Counted from the stretch's first letter, positions 42,330 to 51,590 are shown. The stretch is 55,176 bases of DNA from UBA5232 sp035370405 (GCA_035370405.1 DAOOVT010000004.1:1-55176); one strand, 5' to 3'. The notes: generated by a model from the letters alone, not told the origin. Made by a program: numbers and translations.

Positions 42330-43436
42330 ATGGAAAAACGAGACTATTACGAAGTTCTTGGCGTAAGTCGTGATGCTACAATGGGTGATATAAAGAGGGC
42401 ATATCGTAAACTTGTTAAGAAATATCATCCTGATGTAAATAAGGAACCTGACGCCGAGGAAAAATTTAAAGAGATACAGGAAGCTTATGAAGTCCTGTCA
42501 AACGAATCGAAAAGGTCAGCATACGATCAATATGGTCATGCTGGAACAGCCGGATTTGATACAGGAAGCACAGGAGGTTTTTCAGGCTTTTCAGAAGCTC
42601 CATTCGATATGGGAGATATATTTAACACATTCTTTGGTGGTGGAATAGGAGATGATTTTGGATTTGGTTTTGGAAATATGAATTCTCAAGGTAGACAAGG
42701 GAGAGAAGAAGAAAGAAAAGGTAGTGATATTAGGTATGCTATTAGACTGAGTTTTGAAGAGGCTATGAGGGGTGGAGAGTACAAGATTCATATTAGCAGA
42801 GAGGATCGTTGTAAAAATTGCAATGGTACTGGGAGCCTTTCAGGGAAGTTTAAAGAGTGTCCAACTTGTGGAGGTACGGGACAGGAAAGACATGTTAGAA
42901 ATACGATATTGGGAAGAATGTCTGTAATGGGTGTTTGTTCCAATTGCGGAGGAACAGGGCAGGTTATAGAAGATCCTTGTAAAGAATGTCACGGAACTGG
43001 AGTTGTGAATATTAAAGAAGATGTGAATATTAAAATCCCTGCTGGAGCATATGATGGTATGGTTCTTAGATTTAGAGGAGGAGGGAATGCTGGGAGAAAT
43101 GGTGCTCCAGCGGGAGATCTTTATGTTGAAGTGGAGGTTGAGGTTTCCAAGATTTTTGAAAGAAGGGGAAATGATATTTATTCGGATATAAGCATTCCTG
43201 CACATATTGCTGTTTTGGGAGGAAGTGTTCCAGTTAAGACAATATTTGAGGAGGTTAAATTGAAAATTCCAAAGGGAACTCAACCGGGTACAATATTCAA
43301 ATTGAAAGGAAAAGGTTGTCCTGTTTTCAATTCAAAAAATTCTCGAGGTGATCACTATGTGAGAGTGAATGTTGAAATTCCAACAAAGTTATCAAGGCAG
43401 GAGAAGCAATTATGGGAGGAGCTATCTAAGCAGTAG
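42330..43436 (+). CDS. dnaJ: Co-chaperone DnaJ (Hsp40)
   Basis: Stimulates DnaK ATPase and delivers unfolded clients. 368 residues, standard. J-domain with HPD (VKKYHPDVNKEPDAEEKF), a Gly/Phe-rich region (TGSTGGFSGFSEAPFD), all four zinc-finger CxxCxGxG repeats (CKNCNGTG, CPTCGGTG, CSNCGGTG, CKECHGTG) and the C-terminal substrate-binding domain. A very strong terminator lies downstream at 43504-43534. Confidence 0.97.
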   Translation: MEKRDYYEVLGVSRDATMGDIKRAYRKLVKKYHPDVNKEPDAEEKFKEIQEAYEVLSNESKRSAYDQYGHAGTAGFDTGSTGGFSGFSEAPFDMGDIFNTFFGGGIGDDFGFGFGNMNSQGRQGREEERKGSDIRYAIRLSFEEAMRGGEYKIHISREDRCKNCNGTGSLSGKFKECPTCGGTGQERHVRNTILGRMSVMGVCSNCGGTGQVIEDPCKECHGTGVVNIKEDVNIKIPAGAYDGMVLRFRGGGNAGRNGAPAGDLYVEVEVEVSKIFERRGNDIYSDISIPAHIAVLGGSVPVKTIFEEVKLKIPKGTQPGTIFKLKGKGCPVFNSKNSRGDHYVRVNVEIPTKLSRQEKQLWEELSKQ

Positions 43437-43445
43437 ATGGTAATT

Positions 43446-43475
43446 TTGGACTTACAGGCATATGTGTGATATACT
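43446..43475 (+). promoter_or_regulatory. nusA operon promoter
   Basis: TTGGAC (43446-43451), an 18-bp spacer and extended -10 TGA-TATACT (TATACT at 43470-43475). The predicted start is near 43482, upstream of the terminator hairpin. Transcripts from it must pass that hairpin before nusA. Confidence 0.65.
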
Positions 43476-43503
43476 CACTATTGGAAAGATATACAAAGTG
43501 GAG

Positions 43504-43534
43504 GGTGAGGATTAAAAATTCTCACCTTTTTTTT
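43504..43534 (+). terminator. Terminator/attenuator between dnaJ and nusA
   Basis: GGTGAG (43504-43509) pairs with CTCACC (43521-43526), extended inward by up to four weaker pairs, and is followed by eight T residues (43527-43534). This is the best terminator in the window. It can end dnaJ transcripts, but it also lies about 22 nt after the predicted nusA start, as an attenuator would. Confidence 0.85.
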
Positions 43535-43558
43535 AGCTAATATTTTAATGTGAAAAAG

Positions 43559-44665
43559 ATGGCAATGACATCAGAGTTTATAGCTGCAATCAATCAGATA
43601 GCAGCAGAAAGGGGAATAGATAAGGAAGAGATCTTTAAGGCTCTTGAGGAATCGATATTGGTTGCCTACAAAAAGGAAAAATTTCAATTTGATAATGATG
43701 GAGACAAGGAAGAGAAAGGGAAAAATCTTTCTGTTGAATTGAATAGAGAAACGGGAGACTTCAAACTTATTGCTACAAAGGAAGTTGTTAAAAAAGCTAA
43801 GGATAATGAGTTAGAGATTTCTCTGTCTGAGGCGGAGATGATTTCTCCGAATGTTGAGATTGGGGACTCCATACAAATAGAGATGCCTTCAGTCGATTTT
43901 GGAAGAATTGCTGCACAAACTGCGAAACAGGTTATTTTACAAAAGATAAGGGAGTCTGAGAAGGATGCTGTAATTAGTGAATATAGTGATAAGGTTGGAG
44001 AAATTTTTACTGCTCTCATGCAAAGAATGCAGAAGGGTGATGTGATTTTTGAAGTAGGAAAAGCTACTGCAATAATGCCTAAGGAGGAGCAGATATCAAA
44101 CGAGTTTTACAGACTTGGAGATAGATATAAAGTTTTGTTGAAGAAGATAGTTGATTCTCAAATGGTGGTTTCTAGGGCTGACCCGAATTTTTTGATAGGT
44201 TTGTTCAAATTGGAAGTACCTGAAATAGAGTCGGGAGTGTTAGAAGTTAAGGCAATAGCAAGAGAAGCTGGTTCTAGAAGTAAAATGGCTGTAGTATCAA
44301 AAGAAGAAGGTGTGGATCCAATTGGGTCTTGTGTTGGTCAAAGGGGGATTAGAATAGCAAATGTAATGAATGAGATTGGAGAAGAGAAGATAGATATAAT
44401 AGAATGGGACGAGGATGATGAAAAGTTTGTGGCTAATGCTTTAAGTCCAGCCAAAATAGATAATGTAGTGATAGAAGGGGATAAAGCAACCGTAACTGTT
44501 CCTGAGGATCAACTCTCCTTAGCAATTGGAAGAGAAGGGCAAAATGTAAGATTAGCGTGTAAGTTGACTGGATTTAAAATCGATATCATATCTAACGGAG
44601 TCAAGGCTGAAGTAGAACAAGATGCGGAAAGGGTGGAAGAAGATAATAAATCAGATGAAGAGTAA
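43559..44665 (+). CDS. nusA: Transcription elongation/termination factor NusA
   Basis: RNA polymerase-binding factor affecting pausing, termination and antitermination. The frame opens at a GTG at 43550; ATG 43559 is the better start (368 residues), and Met at 43565 (MTSEFIAAINQIAAERG) is also possible. N-terminal domain, then an S1 domain (VGKATAIMPKEEQI), and two KH domains (VDPIGSCVGQRGIRIANVMNE; LAIGREGQNVRLACKL). It ends in an acidic tail. It is the first gene of nusA-infB-rpsO-pnp, 22 bp before infB. The leader carries a promoter followed by a strong terminator hairpin. Confidence 0.95.
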   Translation: MAMTSEFIAAINQIAAERGIDKEEIFKALEESILVAYKKEKFQFDNDGDKEEKGKNLSVELNRETGDFKLIATKEVVKKAKDNELEISLSEAEMISPNVEIGDSIQIEMPSVDFGRIAAQTAKQVILQKIRESEKDAVISEYSDKVGEIFTALMQRMQKGDVIFEVGKATAIMPKEEQISNEFYRLGDRYKVLLKKIVDSQMVVSRADPNFLIGLFKLEVPEIESGVLEVKAIAREAGSRSKMAVVSKEEGVDPIGSCVGQRGIRIANVMNEIGEEKIDIIEWDEDDEKFVANALSPAKIDNVVIEGDKATVTVPEDQLSLAIGREGQNVRLACKLTGFKIDIISNGVKAEVEQDAERVEEDNKSDEE

Positions 44666-44687
44666 TAATTTGTAATATGGGAAGTGA

Positions 44688-46235
44688 ATGCCAAATAAAT
44701 CTAAGAAAAAAAGTGAAAAAGTGCAAGAGCATAGAACTCCCATTGTTACAATACTTGGGCATGTTGATCATGGGAAAACAACAATTCTAGATAGGATAAG
44801 GGAGAGCAATGTTCAAAAATGTGAAGCTGGGGGAATTACACAAAAAGTTTCTGTGTTTACAGTAGATGTAGATGGAAAAGGTAATTTGATTACATTCATA
44901 GATACTCCTGGGCATGAAGCGTTTGATTTGATGAGAGTAAGAGGGGGAAGTGTCGCTGACATAGTTTTACTGGTAGTCGCAGCAGATGATGGTGTAAAGC
45001 CACAGACTAAGGAATCCATAAACATAATTAACAACTCTTCTGCAAAACCAATTGTGGTTATAAATAAGTGTGATCTTCCCGATATAAATATAGAAAAGGT
45101 TAAAAGAGATATAGTAAACAATGGTATGCAATTGGAGGGTTTTGGAGGTAAGATTCCTGTCATAGAAGTCTCTGGAAAAACTGGAAAAGGAATTCATGAG
45201 CTTCTTGACTTGATATCCCTTGTGGCCGAAGTTGAAGGGCTTAAGAAAAGTACTAGTCTTTCCAATGGTGTTCTTGGGAAAGTATTTGTTCTTGAGTCTG
45301 TCAAAGACAAATTTAAAGGGAATATGTCATCAGTTGTTCTCACGGAAGGGAGAATGTGTAAGGGGAATTGGTTTGGGTACATGATTGATGGAAAAATATT
45401 TTTGGAGAAAATAAAGGGGATTGTTACGGAAGATGGAACAAATTTGTGTTTGTTAAGTCGAGGATGCGGTGGAAGAGTGATTGGTCTTTCAAACTTGCTT
45501 GAGTTAGGAACAGAAGGGTATGTTTTGGAAAATAAAGATAGGAAGCTTTTAGAGTTAATATTGAAAATAGAAAGTAAGGACGCTAGTAATGATGAAATAG
45601 ATGTAAAGGATTTTTTCTCGATAGAGGGAGAAGATGAAGAGAAATCTCTTAATGTAATAGTAAAAAGCTCCTCAGAAGGATCTCTGGAGGCAATTCTTAA
45701 CTCATTGAAAAAGATAAAAGAAGATGAATTTAGTGTGAAGGTAGTAAGTTCGGGTGTAGGGAATATATCTCAGAGTGATGTAGAATTTGCCCTTATTACA
45801 AAATCAATAGTTTTGGGTTTTGAGGTCTCTACCGAGCAGGGTGTAAATGATTTCGCGAAGAAAAATGGAGTTTTGGTGAAAACATATGATGTGATTTACA
45901 AATTGACTGATGAAGTTAAGGAAGCTTTGGCCGTTATGTCTCTTCCTCAGGAAAGCGAAGAGGAAATTGGAAATGCTGTTGTTCGTACAATATTCACATT
46001 ATCAGATGGGACAAAAATAATAGGGTGTAAAGTGGAGAGTGGAATATTGAAGAAGGATTGTAAAGTATACATTGTTAGAAAAGATGAAATTTTGGCTGAA
46101 TCTAAGATTAAAAGTTTGAGGATTAATAAAGATAGTGTTAATGTAGTTAAGAGTGGTTTTGAATGTGGAATGCAAATTACTTCTCCCGTTGATGTGATAG
46201 AAGGAGACAAGGTTTTTTGCTACAAAAAGATTTGA
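44688..46235 (+). CDS. infB: Translation initiation factor IF-2, short form
   Basis: GTPase that places initiator tRNA on the ribosome. 515 residues; most bacterial IF-2 proteins have 700-900 because of an N-terminal extension that is absent here. The G domain begins almost at once: VTILGHVDHGKTT, GGITQKVSVF (canonical forms have GGITQHIGA), DTPGHEAF and VINKCDLP. Domains II, III and the C-terminal tRNA-binding domain (GCKVESGILKKDCKVYIVR) follow. It begins 22 bp after nusA. rpsO starts 90 bp downstream. Confidence 0.95.
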   Translation: MPNKSKKKSEKVQEHRTPIVTILGHVDHGKTTILDRIRESNVQKCEAGGITQKVSVFTVDVDGKGNLITFIDTPGHEAFDLMRVRGGSVADIVLLVVAADDGVKPQTKESINIINNSSAKPIVVINKCDLPDINIEKVKRDIVNNGMQLEGFGGKIPVIEVSGKTGKGIHELLDLISLVAEVEGLKKSTSLSNGVLGKVFVLESVKDKFKGNMSSVVLTEGRMCKGNWFGYMIDGKIFLEKIKGIVTEDGTNLCLLSRGCGGRVIGLSNLLELGTEGYVLENKDRKLLELILKIESKDASNDEIDVKDFFSIEGEDEEKSLNVIVKSSSEGSLEAILNSLKKIKEDEFSVKVVSSGVGNISQSDVEFALITKSIVLGFEVSTEQGVNDFAKKNGVLVKTYDVIYKLTDEVKEALAVMSLPQESEEEIGNAVVRTIFTLSDGTKIIGCKVESGILKKDCKVYIVRKDEILAESKIKSLRINKDSVNVVKSGFECGMQITSPVDVIEGDKVFCYKKI

Positions 46236-46270
46236 CATATGGCCTATAAAATTATACAATAAAGATCCGA

Positions 46271-46282
46271 TACTCTAGAGTA
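46271..46282. promoter_or_regulatory. 12-bp perfect palindrome upstream of rpsO
   Basis: TACTCTAGAGTA lies in the 90-bp gap before rpsO. A TATAAT at 46306-46311 follows, 14 bp before the rpsO ATG (46326), with no good -35 box. The palindrome could be an operator or chance. Confidence 0.35.
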
Positions 46283-46325
46283 AACGTCTCTTGTAAATAT
46301 CGAGATATAATGTTAACCTGAATAT

Positions 46326-46589
46326 ATGGCACTAACTAATGCAGAAAAAACTGAAGTAATGAAGAAATTTGCGTTGCATGAGGGAGACACAGGGTCGCCT
46401 GAGGTGCAGATCGCTTTATTGACGAAACAGATAGATAAGCTTACAGAGCATTTGAAAATTCATAAAAAGGATAATCATTCTAGGCGTGGATTGCTTCAGA
46501 TGGTTGGTAAAAGAAGAAGATTATTGCAATATCTAAAGAGCAGTGAGCCAGAGAGATTTGATGTCTTAACGAAAAAGCTGAAACTATAG
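46326..46589 (+). CDS. rpsO: Small ribosomal subunit protein S15
   Basis: 16S rRNA-binding ribosomal protein, 87 residues, standard. Motifs: FALHEGDTGSPEVQIALLT, LTEHLKIHKKDNHSRRGLLQMVGKRRRLL and a C-terminal helix. A -10-like TATAAT (46306-46311) precedes it by 14 bp. The order rpsO-pnp is conserved across bacteria. The rpsO-pnp gap contains short hairpins (AAGAG-GAC-CTCTT near 46596, and GAGCA with TGCTC near 46641-46655), neither followed by a convincing T-run. Confidence 0.97.
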   Translation: MALTNAEKTEVMKKFALHEGDTGSPEVQIALLTKQIDKLTEHLKIHKKDNHSRRGLLQMVGKRRRLLQYLKSSEPERFDVLTKKLKL

Positions 46590-46690
46590 ATACAAAAAGA
46601 GGACCTCTTCCTTTGTTATAACTTTCCAGTTAAAATATACGAGCAGTATTTTGCTCTTGTGTATTGTTAGATAAATTAAATAAAACAAAT

Positions 46691-48820
46691 ATGTTATTTA
46701 ATGAAAAAAAATATGAGTTTGAAATGGATGGAAGGAAATGTTCATTTGAAACAGGAAAGTTAGCATTAAAGTCTCAGTCCTCTATTTTAGCCAGAATGGG
46801 AGATACGGTGATTACTGTAAATGTAAATACTAGAGAGTCAGCTGGAGACTTAGATTATTTCCCTCTTACTGTTGAGTATATTGAGAAGTTTTATGCATCA
46901 GGGAAGATAAATGGATCTAGATTTGTGAAAAGGGAAAGATTTCCTAGTGATGATGCTATTCTAAAAGCAAGGATGATTGATAGGGCTGTAAGGCCTAGAT
47001 TCCCTCATGATTATAGAGATGAGGTTAGTGTGATAGTTACTGTTATGTCATATGATAATGAAAATGATCCTGTACTTTTGGCTATAAATGCAGTATCAGT
47101 GGCTTTGATGAATTCTAAAGCACCATTTGAAGGTCCAATAGGTGGTGTAAGGATGGGCATTGATGAAGAAGGAAATACTGTTAGTGTTCTTAAATCTATG
47201 GATTTGACATCACAGGAAGAGAAATTGAATTATGTTGTTGCTGGAGATGGAAAAGTGTTTACAATGATAGATGCAGGAGCATATGAGATTGACGAAGAAA
47301 AAATATTCGAAGGAATGGAGAAATCTTTAGGGTTTATGGATAAATGGATAGAGGCACAAAACAAATTCCTCGAGCTTGTTGAGCCTAAAAGCAAAGAATA
47401 TACATCATATTCTATCAGTGATGATGTCATTAATGCTGTAATGGAGATATTAGGTGATGAAAAAATAAATGAAAATTTGAAGAACGGAGTTAATGACAAG
47501 AGTGTTCATGAGAAAAGTAAACAAGAATTGTATGAGAAGCTTGAAGGTAAATATTCGAAGGTAGCAATAGACGAAGCATATGAGAATCTTCAGAAAAAAG
47601 CTATGAGGAAATTAGTTCTTGAAAAGGGAGTAAGAGTAGATGGTAGACAAATCACAGAAATTAGAGAAATGGATGCTGAAGTTGATTTGCTTCCGAGGGT
47701 GCATGGGTCTGCATTATTTACTCGTGGAGTTACCCAAGCATTGACAGTAACCACATTGGGAAGTTTAAAGGATGTGAAATTTGTAGATGATATGGAAGGA
47801 GAAAGAGAACAAAGATACATGCATTTCTACAATGATTTACCGTTTGCTTACGGAGAGGCTGACAGGGTTAAATTAACTCCGAGCAGAAGAGCAATTGGGC
47901 ATGGAATGCTTGCTGAGAAAGCTTTGTGGCCTGTTATCCCATCTGAAGATGAGTTCCCATATACAATGCTTGTGATGAGTGAAATACAAGGTGAAAATGG
48001 TTCTAGTTCAATGGCTTCGGCATGTGGTTCCAGTATGTCATTAATGGCAGCAGGAGTCCCACTGAAGAATGCTGTTGCAGGGATAGCTTGTGGACTTGTT
48101 ACAGGCGATAATGGTGAATTCAAAGTTTTAACAGACATGAGGGATGTTGAGGATTTTTACGGAGATATGGATTTCAAAATTACTGGTACAAATAATGGAG
48201 TTACAGCAGTTCAAATGGATACTAAAACTAATGGCTTGACCATGGATGTAGTAAGGCAAACTTTTAAACAGTCAAAGGATGCTCGATTAGTCATCCTCGA
48301 GAAAATGAAAGAGGCTATTGCAGAGCCTAGAAAAGAGATGTCACAATTTGCTCCTAGAGTTGTACAAATAAAAGTTCCTACTGACAAGATAGGAGAAATC
48401 ATAGGGCCGGGAGGAAAAAATATACGAGAATTATCCGAAAGTACTGGAGCTGAAATAGAAATAGAGGAAGATGGTACTGTTAATATATACAGCAGTTCTA
48501 AGGAATCCGTAGATGAAGCTTCTAAAATCATTGGAGGTTACAACTTTGTTCCGAAAATGGGTGATGTTTACGAAGGAAAAGTTGTTTCAATTATGCCATA
48601 TGGTGGATTTGTCGATTTAGCTCCTGGTGTATCTGGTTTACTCCATGTTTCAGAAATTTCTGATGGATATGTTAAGGATGTTCATAAGTTTATAAACGAG
48701 GGAGATATTATTAAGGTAAAGATAGTTGGGATAGATAGCCAAGGAAAAATCAAGTTATCAATGAAAGGGTTAAAACCAGAAGAAGAGAAGGAAGCTGATA
48801 AGACGGACAAGAAAGAGTAG
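46691..48820 (+). CDS. pnp: Polynucleotide phosphorylase
   Basis: 3'-5' exoribonuclease/polyadenylase of the RNA degradosome. The frame extends upstream to a TTG at 46664, but ATG 46691 (MLFNEKKYEFEMDG) fits the family start, giving 709 residues. Two RNase PH domains are visible: the first with ARMGDTVITVNVN, the second with RVDGRQITEIREMD, RGVTQALTVTTLGS and SSMASACGSSMSLMAAGV. The KH domain (IGPGGKNIRELSESTG) and S1 domain (YEGKVVSIMPYGGFVDLAPG) follow. Ends immediately next to the convergent methyltransferase gene. Confidence 0.97.
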   Translation: MLFNEKKYEFEMDGRKCSFETGKLALKSQSSILARMGDTVITVNVNTRESAGDLDYFPLTVEYIEKFYASGKINGSRFVKRERFPSDDAILKARMIDRAVRPRFPHDYRDEVSVIVTVMSYDNENDPVLLAINAVSVALMNSKAPFEGPIGGVRMGIDEEGNTVSVLKSMDLTSQEEKLNYVVAGDGKVFTMIDAGAYEIDEEKIFEGMEKSLGFMDKWIEAQNKFLELVEPKSKEYTSYSISDDVINAVMEILGDEKINENLKNGVNDKSVHEKSKQELYEKLEGKYSKVAIDEAYENLQKKAMRKLVLEKGVRVDGRQITEIREMDAEVDLLPRVHGSALFTRGVTQALTVTTLGSLKDVKFVDDMEGEREQRYMHFYNDLPFAYGEADRVKLTPSRRAIGHGMLAEKALWPVIPSEDEFPYTMLVMSEIQGENGSSSMASACGSSMSLMAAGVPLKNAVAGIACGLVTGDNGEFKVLTDMRDVEDFYGDMDFKITGTNNGVTAVQMDTKTNGLTMDVVRQTFKQSKDARLVILEKMKEAIAEPRKEMSQFAPRVVQIKVPTDKIGEIIGPGGKNIRELSESTGAEIEIEEDGTVNIYSSSKESVDEASKIIGGYNFVPKMGDVYEGKVVSIMPYGGFVDLAPGVSGLLHVSEISDGYVKDVHKFINEGDIIKVKIVGIDSQGKIKLSMKGLKPEEEKEADKTDKKE

Positions 48821-49849
48821 TTACTCCTTGAATATTTTTGCAATGTAGAAACCCATCATTCTTTCATTGGGAATAATGCGTATGGAATTTTCTACCTGTT
48901 TGTCATATGTATTTCCACTCCATTTCTTTATGCCAGGTTTAATCACCTCTCTGTACTCATCAAACTCCTTTGAATCTAAGAGGTCTATCTTCTGTACTCT
49001 TGCATTAGGGAAATTGTTCAAAAGATATGTTATAGTTCCTTCGTTTTCTTCAGGTTCTAGAGTGCAAGTTGAATACACCATAGTTTTCCCATGTTTTAAG
49101 GTTTTAAAGGCGGACACGATTAGCTCTTTTTGAAGATATGATGATCTCTTAACCTTATTCATACTCCAGTACCTAAGTGGACGAGGACCTCTAAAATATA
49201 TTAAACCTTCACCACTACATGGAGCATCAAGTAAAACATTATCGAAATATGCTGGATATTTCTTTCCAAAATCTCTACCATCACTTAGTAAAGTCTTTAC
49301 ATTTTTAGCACCAAATTGTTTGATTACAGCGTCCATATCAGAGGCTCTGGCAATCTCAATATCGTTGGCAAAAATTTCTGATTGGGCCCCAGTTAAATCT
49401 GCAATATGCGTAGTTTTACTTCCTGGTGCTGCACACATATCTAGAATTTTTTGTCCTTTCTGTGGATTAAGGATCAAAACAGCAAGAATGCTTGAAAGAT
49501 TCTGAATGTAGTATTTACCATCATAGTACTCCTCTGTCTGTGATACTTCTGATTTATCCTTGTTTAATACAAAGTATGTATTAGTAGCCCATGGAACTTC
49601 TTCTAAAACATATCCTCTTTTGAGAAGTAAAGTTCTTGTTTCTTCTGGGTCTCCTTTTAAAGAGTTTATCCGAATTGTAGTAATCGGTCTTTTTGAAAAA
49701 ACCTGCTTTATCCTCGATTTAGGAATCATCAATATACTGGCCATTCTTGATACGAACACATCTTCTTTTGTCCAATACTTTACTGGAGTATTCCTATGTG
49801 TATATGGATCTCTTTTTCTTTTGTAATTACTCCTTTTTCTTTTTTTCAT
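48821..49849 (-). CDS. RsmB/RsmF (NOL1/NOP2/Sun) family RNA m5C methyltransferase
   Basis: A 342-residue SAM-dependent cytosine-5 RNA methyltransferase. Motifs: ILDMCAAPGSKTTHIA (SAM binding), DAPCSGEG (first Cys) and YSTCTLEPEENE (catalytic Cys). A very basic N-terminus (MKKRKRSNYKRKRD) could bind RNA. The target is probably 16S rRNA, but RsmB, RsmF and tRNA-type members cannot be told apart by eye. The start overlaps the rsmE stop by 4 bp, so the two rRNA methyltransferases are coupled. It abuts pnp convergently with no gap. Confidence 0.88.
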   Translation of the reverse strand: MKKRKRSNYKRKRDPYTHRNTPVKYWTKEDVFVSRMASILMIPKSRIKQVFSKRPITTIRINSLKGDPEETRTLLLKRGYVLEEVPWATNTYFVLNKDKSEVSQTEEYYDGKYYIQNLSSILAVLILNPQKGQKILDMCAAPGSKTTHIADLTGAQSEIFANDIEIARASDMDAVIKQFGAKNVKTLLSDGRDFGKKYPAYFDNVLLDAPCSGEGLIYFRGPRPLRYWSMNKVKRSSYLQKELIVSAFKTLKHGKTMVYSTCTLEPEENEGTITYLLNNFPNARVQKIDLLDSKEFDEYREVIKPGIKKWSGNTYDKQVENSIRIIPNERMMGFYIAKIFKE

Positions 49850-50583
49850 AATTGATTTTTCAAATATTTAATTATACTTCCAATTACTAAACCCGTTGTT
49901 TCTGTTCTCAAGATATTACCTTTTAATTTAATAAATTGAAAATCTAGAGACTTAAAAATGTTTATATCTGGTATGTTCCAACCTTTTTCTGGTCCAATAG
50001 CAATGTATACTGGCTTTGATATATCTAAATTTTTTAAACTGTCTTTTAACCGTTTGGCATTAGTTACTTCTGTAGATAGGCATAGCTTGATTGATTCTTT
50101 TGGAATATCATAGGTAAGTAATTCAGATATCTTTAACGGCTTCTCAATAATTGTTGGAAATATATTTCTAGATTGTTCTGTGGCGTCTTTCACTAATTTA
50201 TTCCAGTAATTAAAATCTTTTAAAGCCTGTTTGACTGTTTTTAAGGAATAGGTTGACTCTATTGGGATTATTTTTTCTATCCCTATTTCAACACTTTTTT
50301 CTATGAAGTATGTAAACTTAGAATTGTTACTTAGTGATTGGATTATGGTGATATCTGGAGTGTATTTAGAATCTCTTGGTCCAAGATCTTTTATGATTTG
50401 TACTTCTACCGAATTTTTACGAATATCAACTATTTGTCCGATGAATTTTTTTTCATATGTTTCAATTTCTACTAGGTCTTCAATCCTTAGTATTTTCTGC
50501 TTAATTATATTTTTACTGTCAGAATCTGAGAGGTGTACAACATCATCTACAGAGAGCTTATGCTTAATGAAAAACTTTTGCAT
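49846..50583 (-). CDS. rsmE: 16S rRNA m3U1498 methyltransferase RsmE
   Basis: SPOUT-fold methyltransferase acting on 16S rRNA U1498. 245 residues, normal. Motifs: the PUA-like N-terminus (HKLSVDDVVHLSD, GQIVDIRKNSVEV), SVEIGIEKIIPIESTYS, DATEQSRNIFPTI and the knotted cofactor site IAIGPEKGWNIPDI with LRTETTGLVIGS. A TATAAT 6 bp before the ATG (50595-50590) predicts a leaderless mRNA. A damaged copy of its first 27 codons plus promoter is found at 51712-51816. Confidence 0.94.
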   Translation of the reverse strand: MQKFFIKHKLSVDDVVHLSDSDSKNIIKQKILRIEDLVEIETYEKKFIGQIVDIRKNSVEVQIIKDLGPRDSKYTPDITIIQSLSNNSKFTYFIEKSVEIGIEKIIPIESTYSLKTVKQALKDFNYWNKLVKDATEQSRNIFPTIIEKPLKISELLTYDIPKESIKLCLSTEVTNAKRLKDSLKNLDISKPVYIAIGPEKGWNIPDINIFKSLDFQFIKLKGNILRTETTGLVIGSIIKYLKNQL

Positions 50584-50608
50584 ACAGTGATTATATCATT
50601 GATTCTTG
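50503..50608. repeat. Direct repeat copy 1: functional rsmE 5' end and promoter
   Basis: The 106 bp holding the first ~27 codons of rsmE and its upstream -10 recurs at 51712-51816 in the same orientation with about 84% identity (17 differences, including one deletion). Together the copies flank the L,D-transpeptidase gene. Confidence 0.85.
50590..50595 (-). promoter_or_regulatory. rsmE -10 box, leaderless
   Basis: TGA-TATAAT on the minus strand with TATAAT at 50595-50590, 6 bp before the rsmE ATG. In the duplicate the same place reads TACAAT. Confidence 0.6.
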
Positions 50609-50645
50609 TGTCTAGCCCATGTTTGGTATATTACTATACATTAGT

Positions 50646-51590
50646 ATGACTTCTAAAAAATTGTCTTTGACTGTTAAGTTATTATTTTGTGTTATGGGCA
50701 TATGGACTATTGCCCTTGTTGTTTGTGGCTATGTTCTGTCTTCGAAGGGATACAGAGTTAAAGACAACAGTAGAAACGAAACAAAGGACGATGGCATGGT
50801 GCAAGCATTTCAAGATGAGGAGAATCAAGAAGTATTATCTAGTGTTGTAGCTGTAAAGGCAGAAAAAGAGAAAGAATACAATATAGAGGTGTGTTATATG
50901 GGATTTTGCAAGAAGTTGGAGAATGACATATTTCTGGGAATGATAGAGGATGGAGTGCTTTCAAAATACTATGTTGATATGTGGGCAGATACTGATTTGA
51001 AGACATACTTTCTTCCTTTGTATGGGAAAAAAGAATTGGTTAAAAATTCCCAAGGGGAATATTTGAGTCGAATTTCTGAGTATGTCCCCGACTATTCTGC
51101 AGTCTACACACAACTGAACAATGCATACAAAGACGGGAAGTACAATATTCACATAGATGTACCAAAGATTATGTCAGCCTCGACAGATGGAAAGTTTGCT
51201 CCTAAATACATAGAAGTAGATAATACCCAGCAGAAACTGTATGTTTGGATAGACGGAGTTGTCGTTAGAGAGATTTTTCTTTCTGGAGCGAGAGAGGATT
51301 CTTCAGTAAGGGGAGTATTTAAAATTGTGTCTAAAGGTTTAGAACCAATAGCACCAGGTGGAAAATATATGCCGTATTGGATGGCTTTTTACTATGATGG
51401 GGGGAAGGGTATGTGGTATGGTTTGCATGGCCTAATCTGGATGTATAGGTCTGATGGAAGTAAATGGATAGAGCCTGTTGAAAATATTGGGGTAAGAATT
51501 AGTGGCGGATGTATAAGGATGGTAGTAGAGGATGCAAAGTATTTATATGGGATTTTTGAAGTGGGGGACTATGTCCTTATACATGACTAA
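50646..51590 (+). CDS. L,D-transpeptidase (YkuD family)
   Basis: Peptidoglycan cross-linking enzyme that makes 3-3 bonds or attaches proteins. ATG 50646 (MTSKKLSLTVKL) is chosen, 314 residues; ATG 50619 would add nine residues. One N-terminal membrane helix (~10-30), a variable middle region, then the YkuD domain: FAPKYIEVDNTQQKLYVWIDG, MWYGLHGL (the conserved His) and VRISGGCIRMVVEDA (catalytic Cys). The gene is flanked by 106-bp direct repeats of the rsmE 5' region (50503-50608 and 51712-51816), suggesting it arrived as a unit. Confidence 0.88.
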   Translation: MTSKKLSLTVKLLFCVMGIWTIALVVCGYVLSSKGYRVKDNSRNETKDDGMVQAFQDEENQEVLSSVVAVKAEKEKEYNIEVCYMGFCKKLENDIFLGMIEDGVLSKYYVDMWADTDLKTYFLPLYGKKELVKNSQGEYLSRISEYVPDYSAVYTQLNNAYKDGKYNIHIDVPKIMSASTDGKFAPKYIEVDNTQQKLYVWIDGVVVREIFLSGAREDSSVRGVFKIVSKGLEPIAPGGKYMPYWMAFYYDGGKGMWYGLHGLIWMYRSDGSKWIEPVENIGVRISGGCIRMVVEDAKYLYGIFEVGDYVLIHD

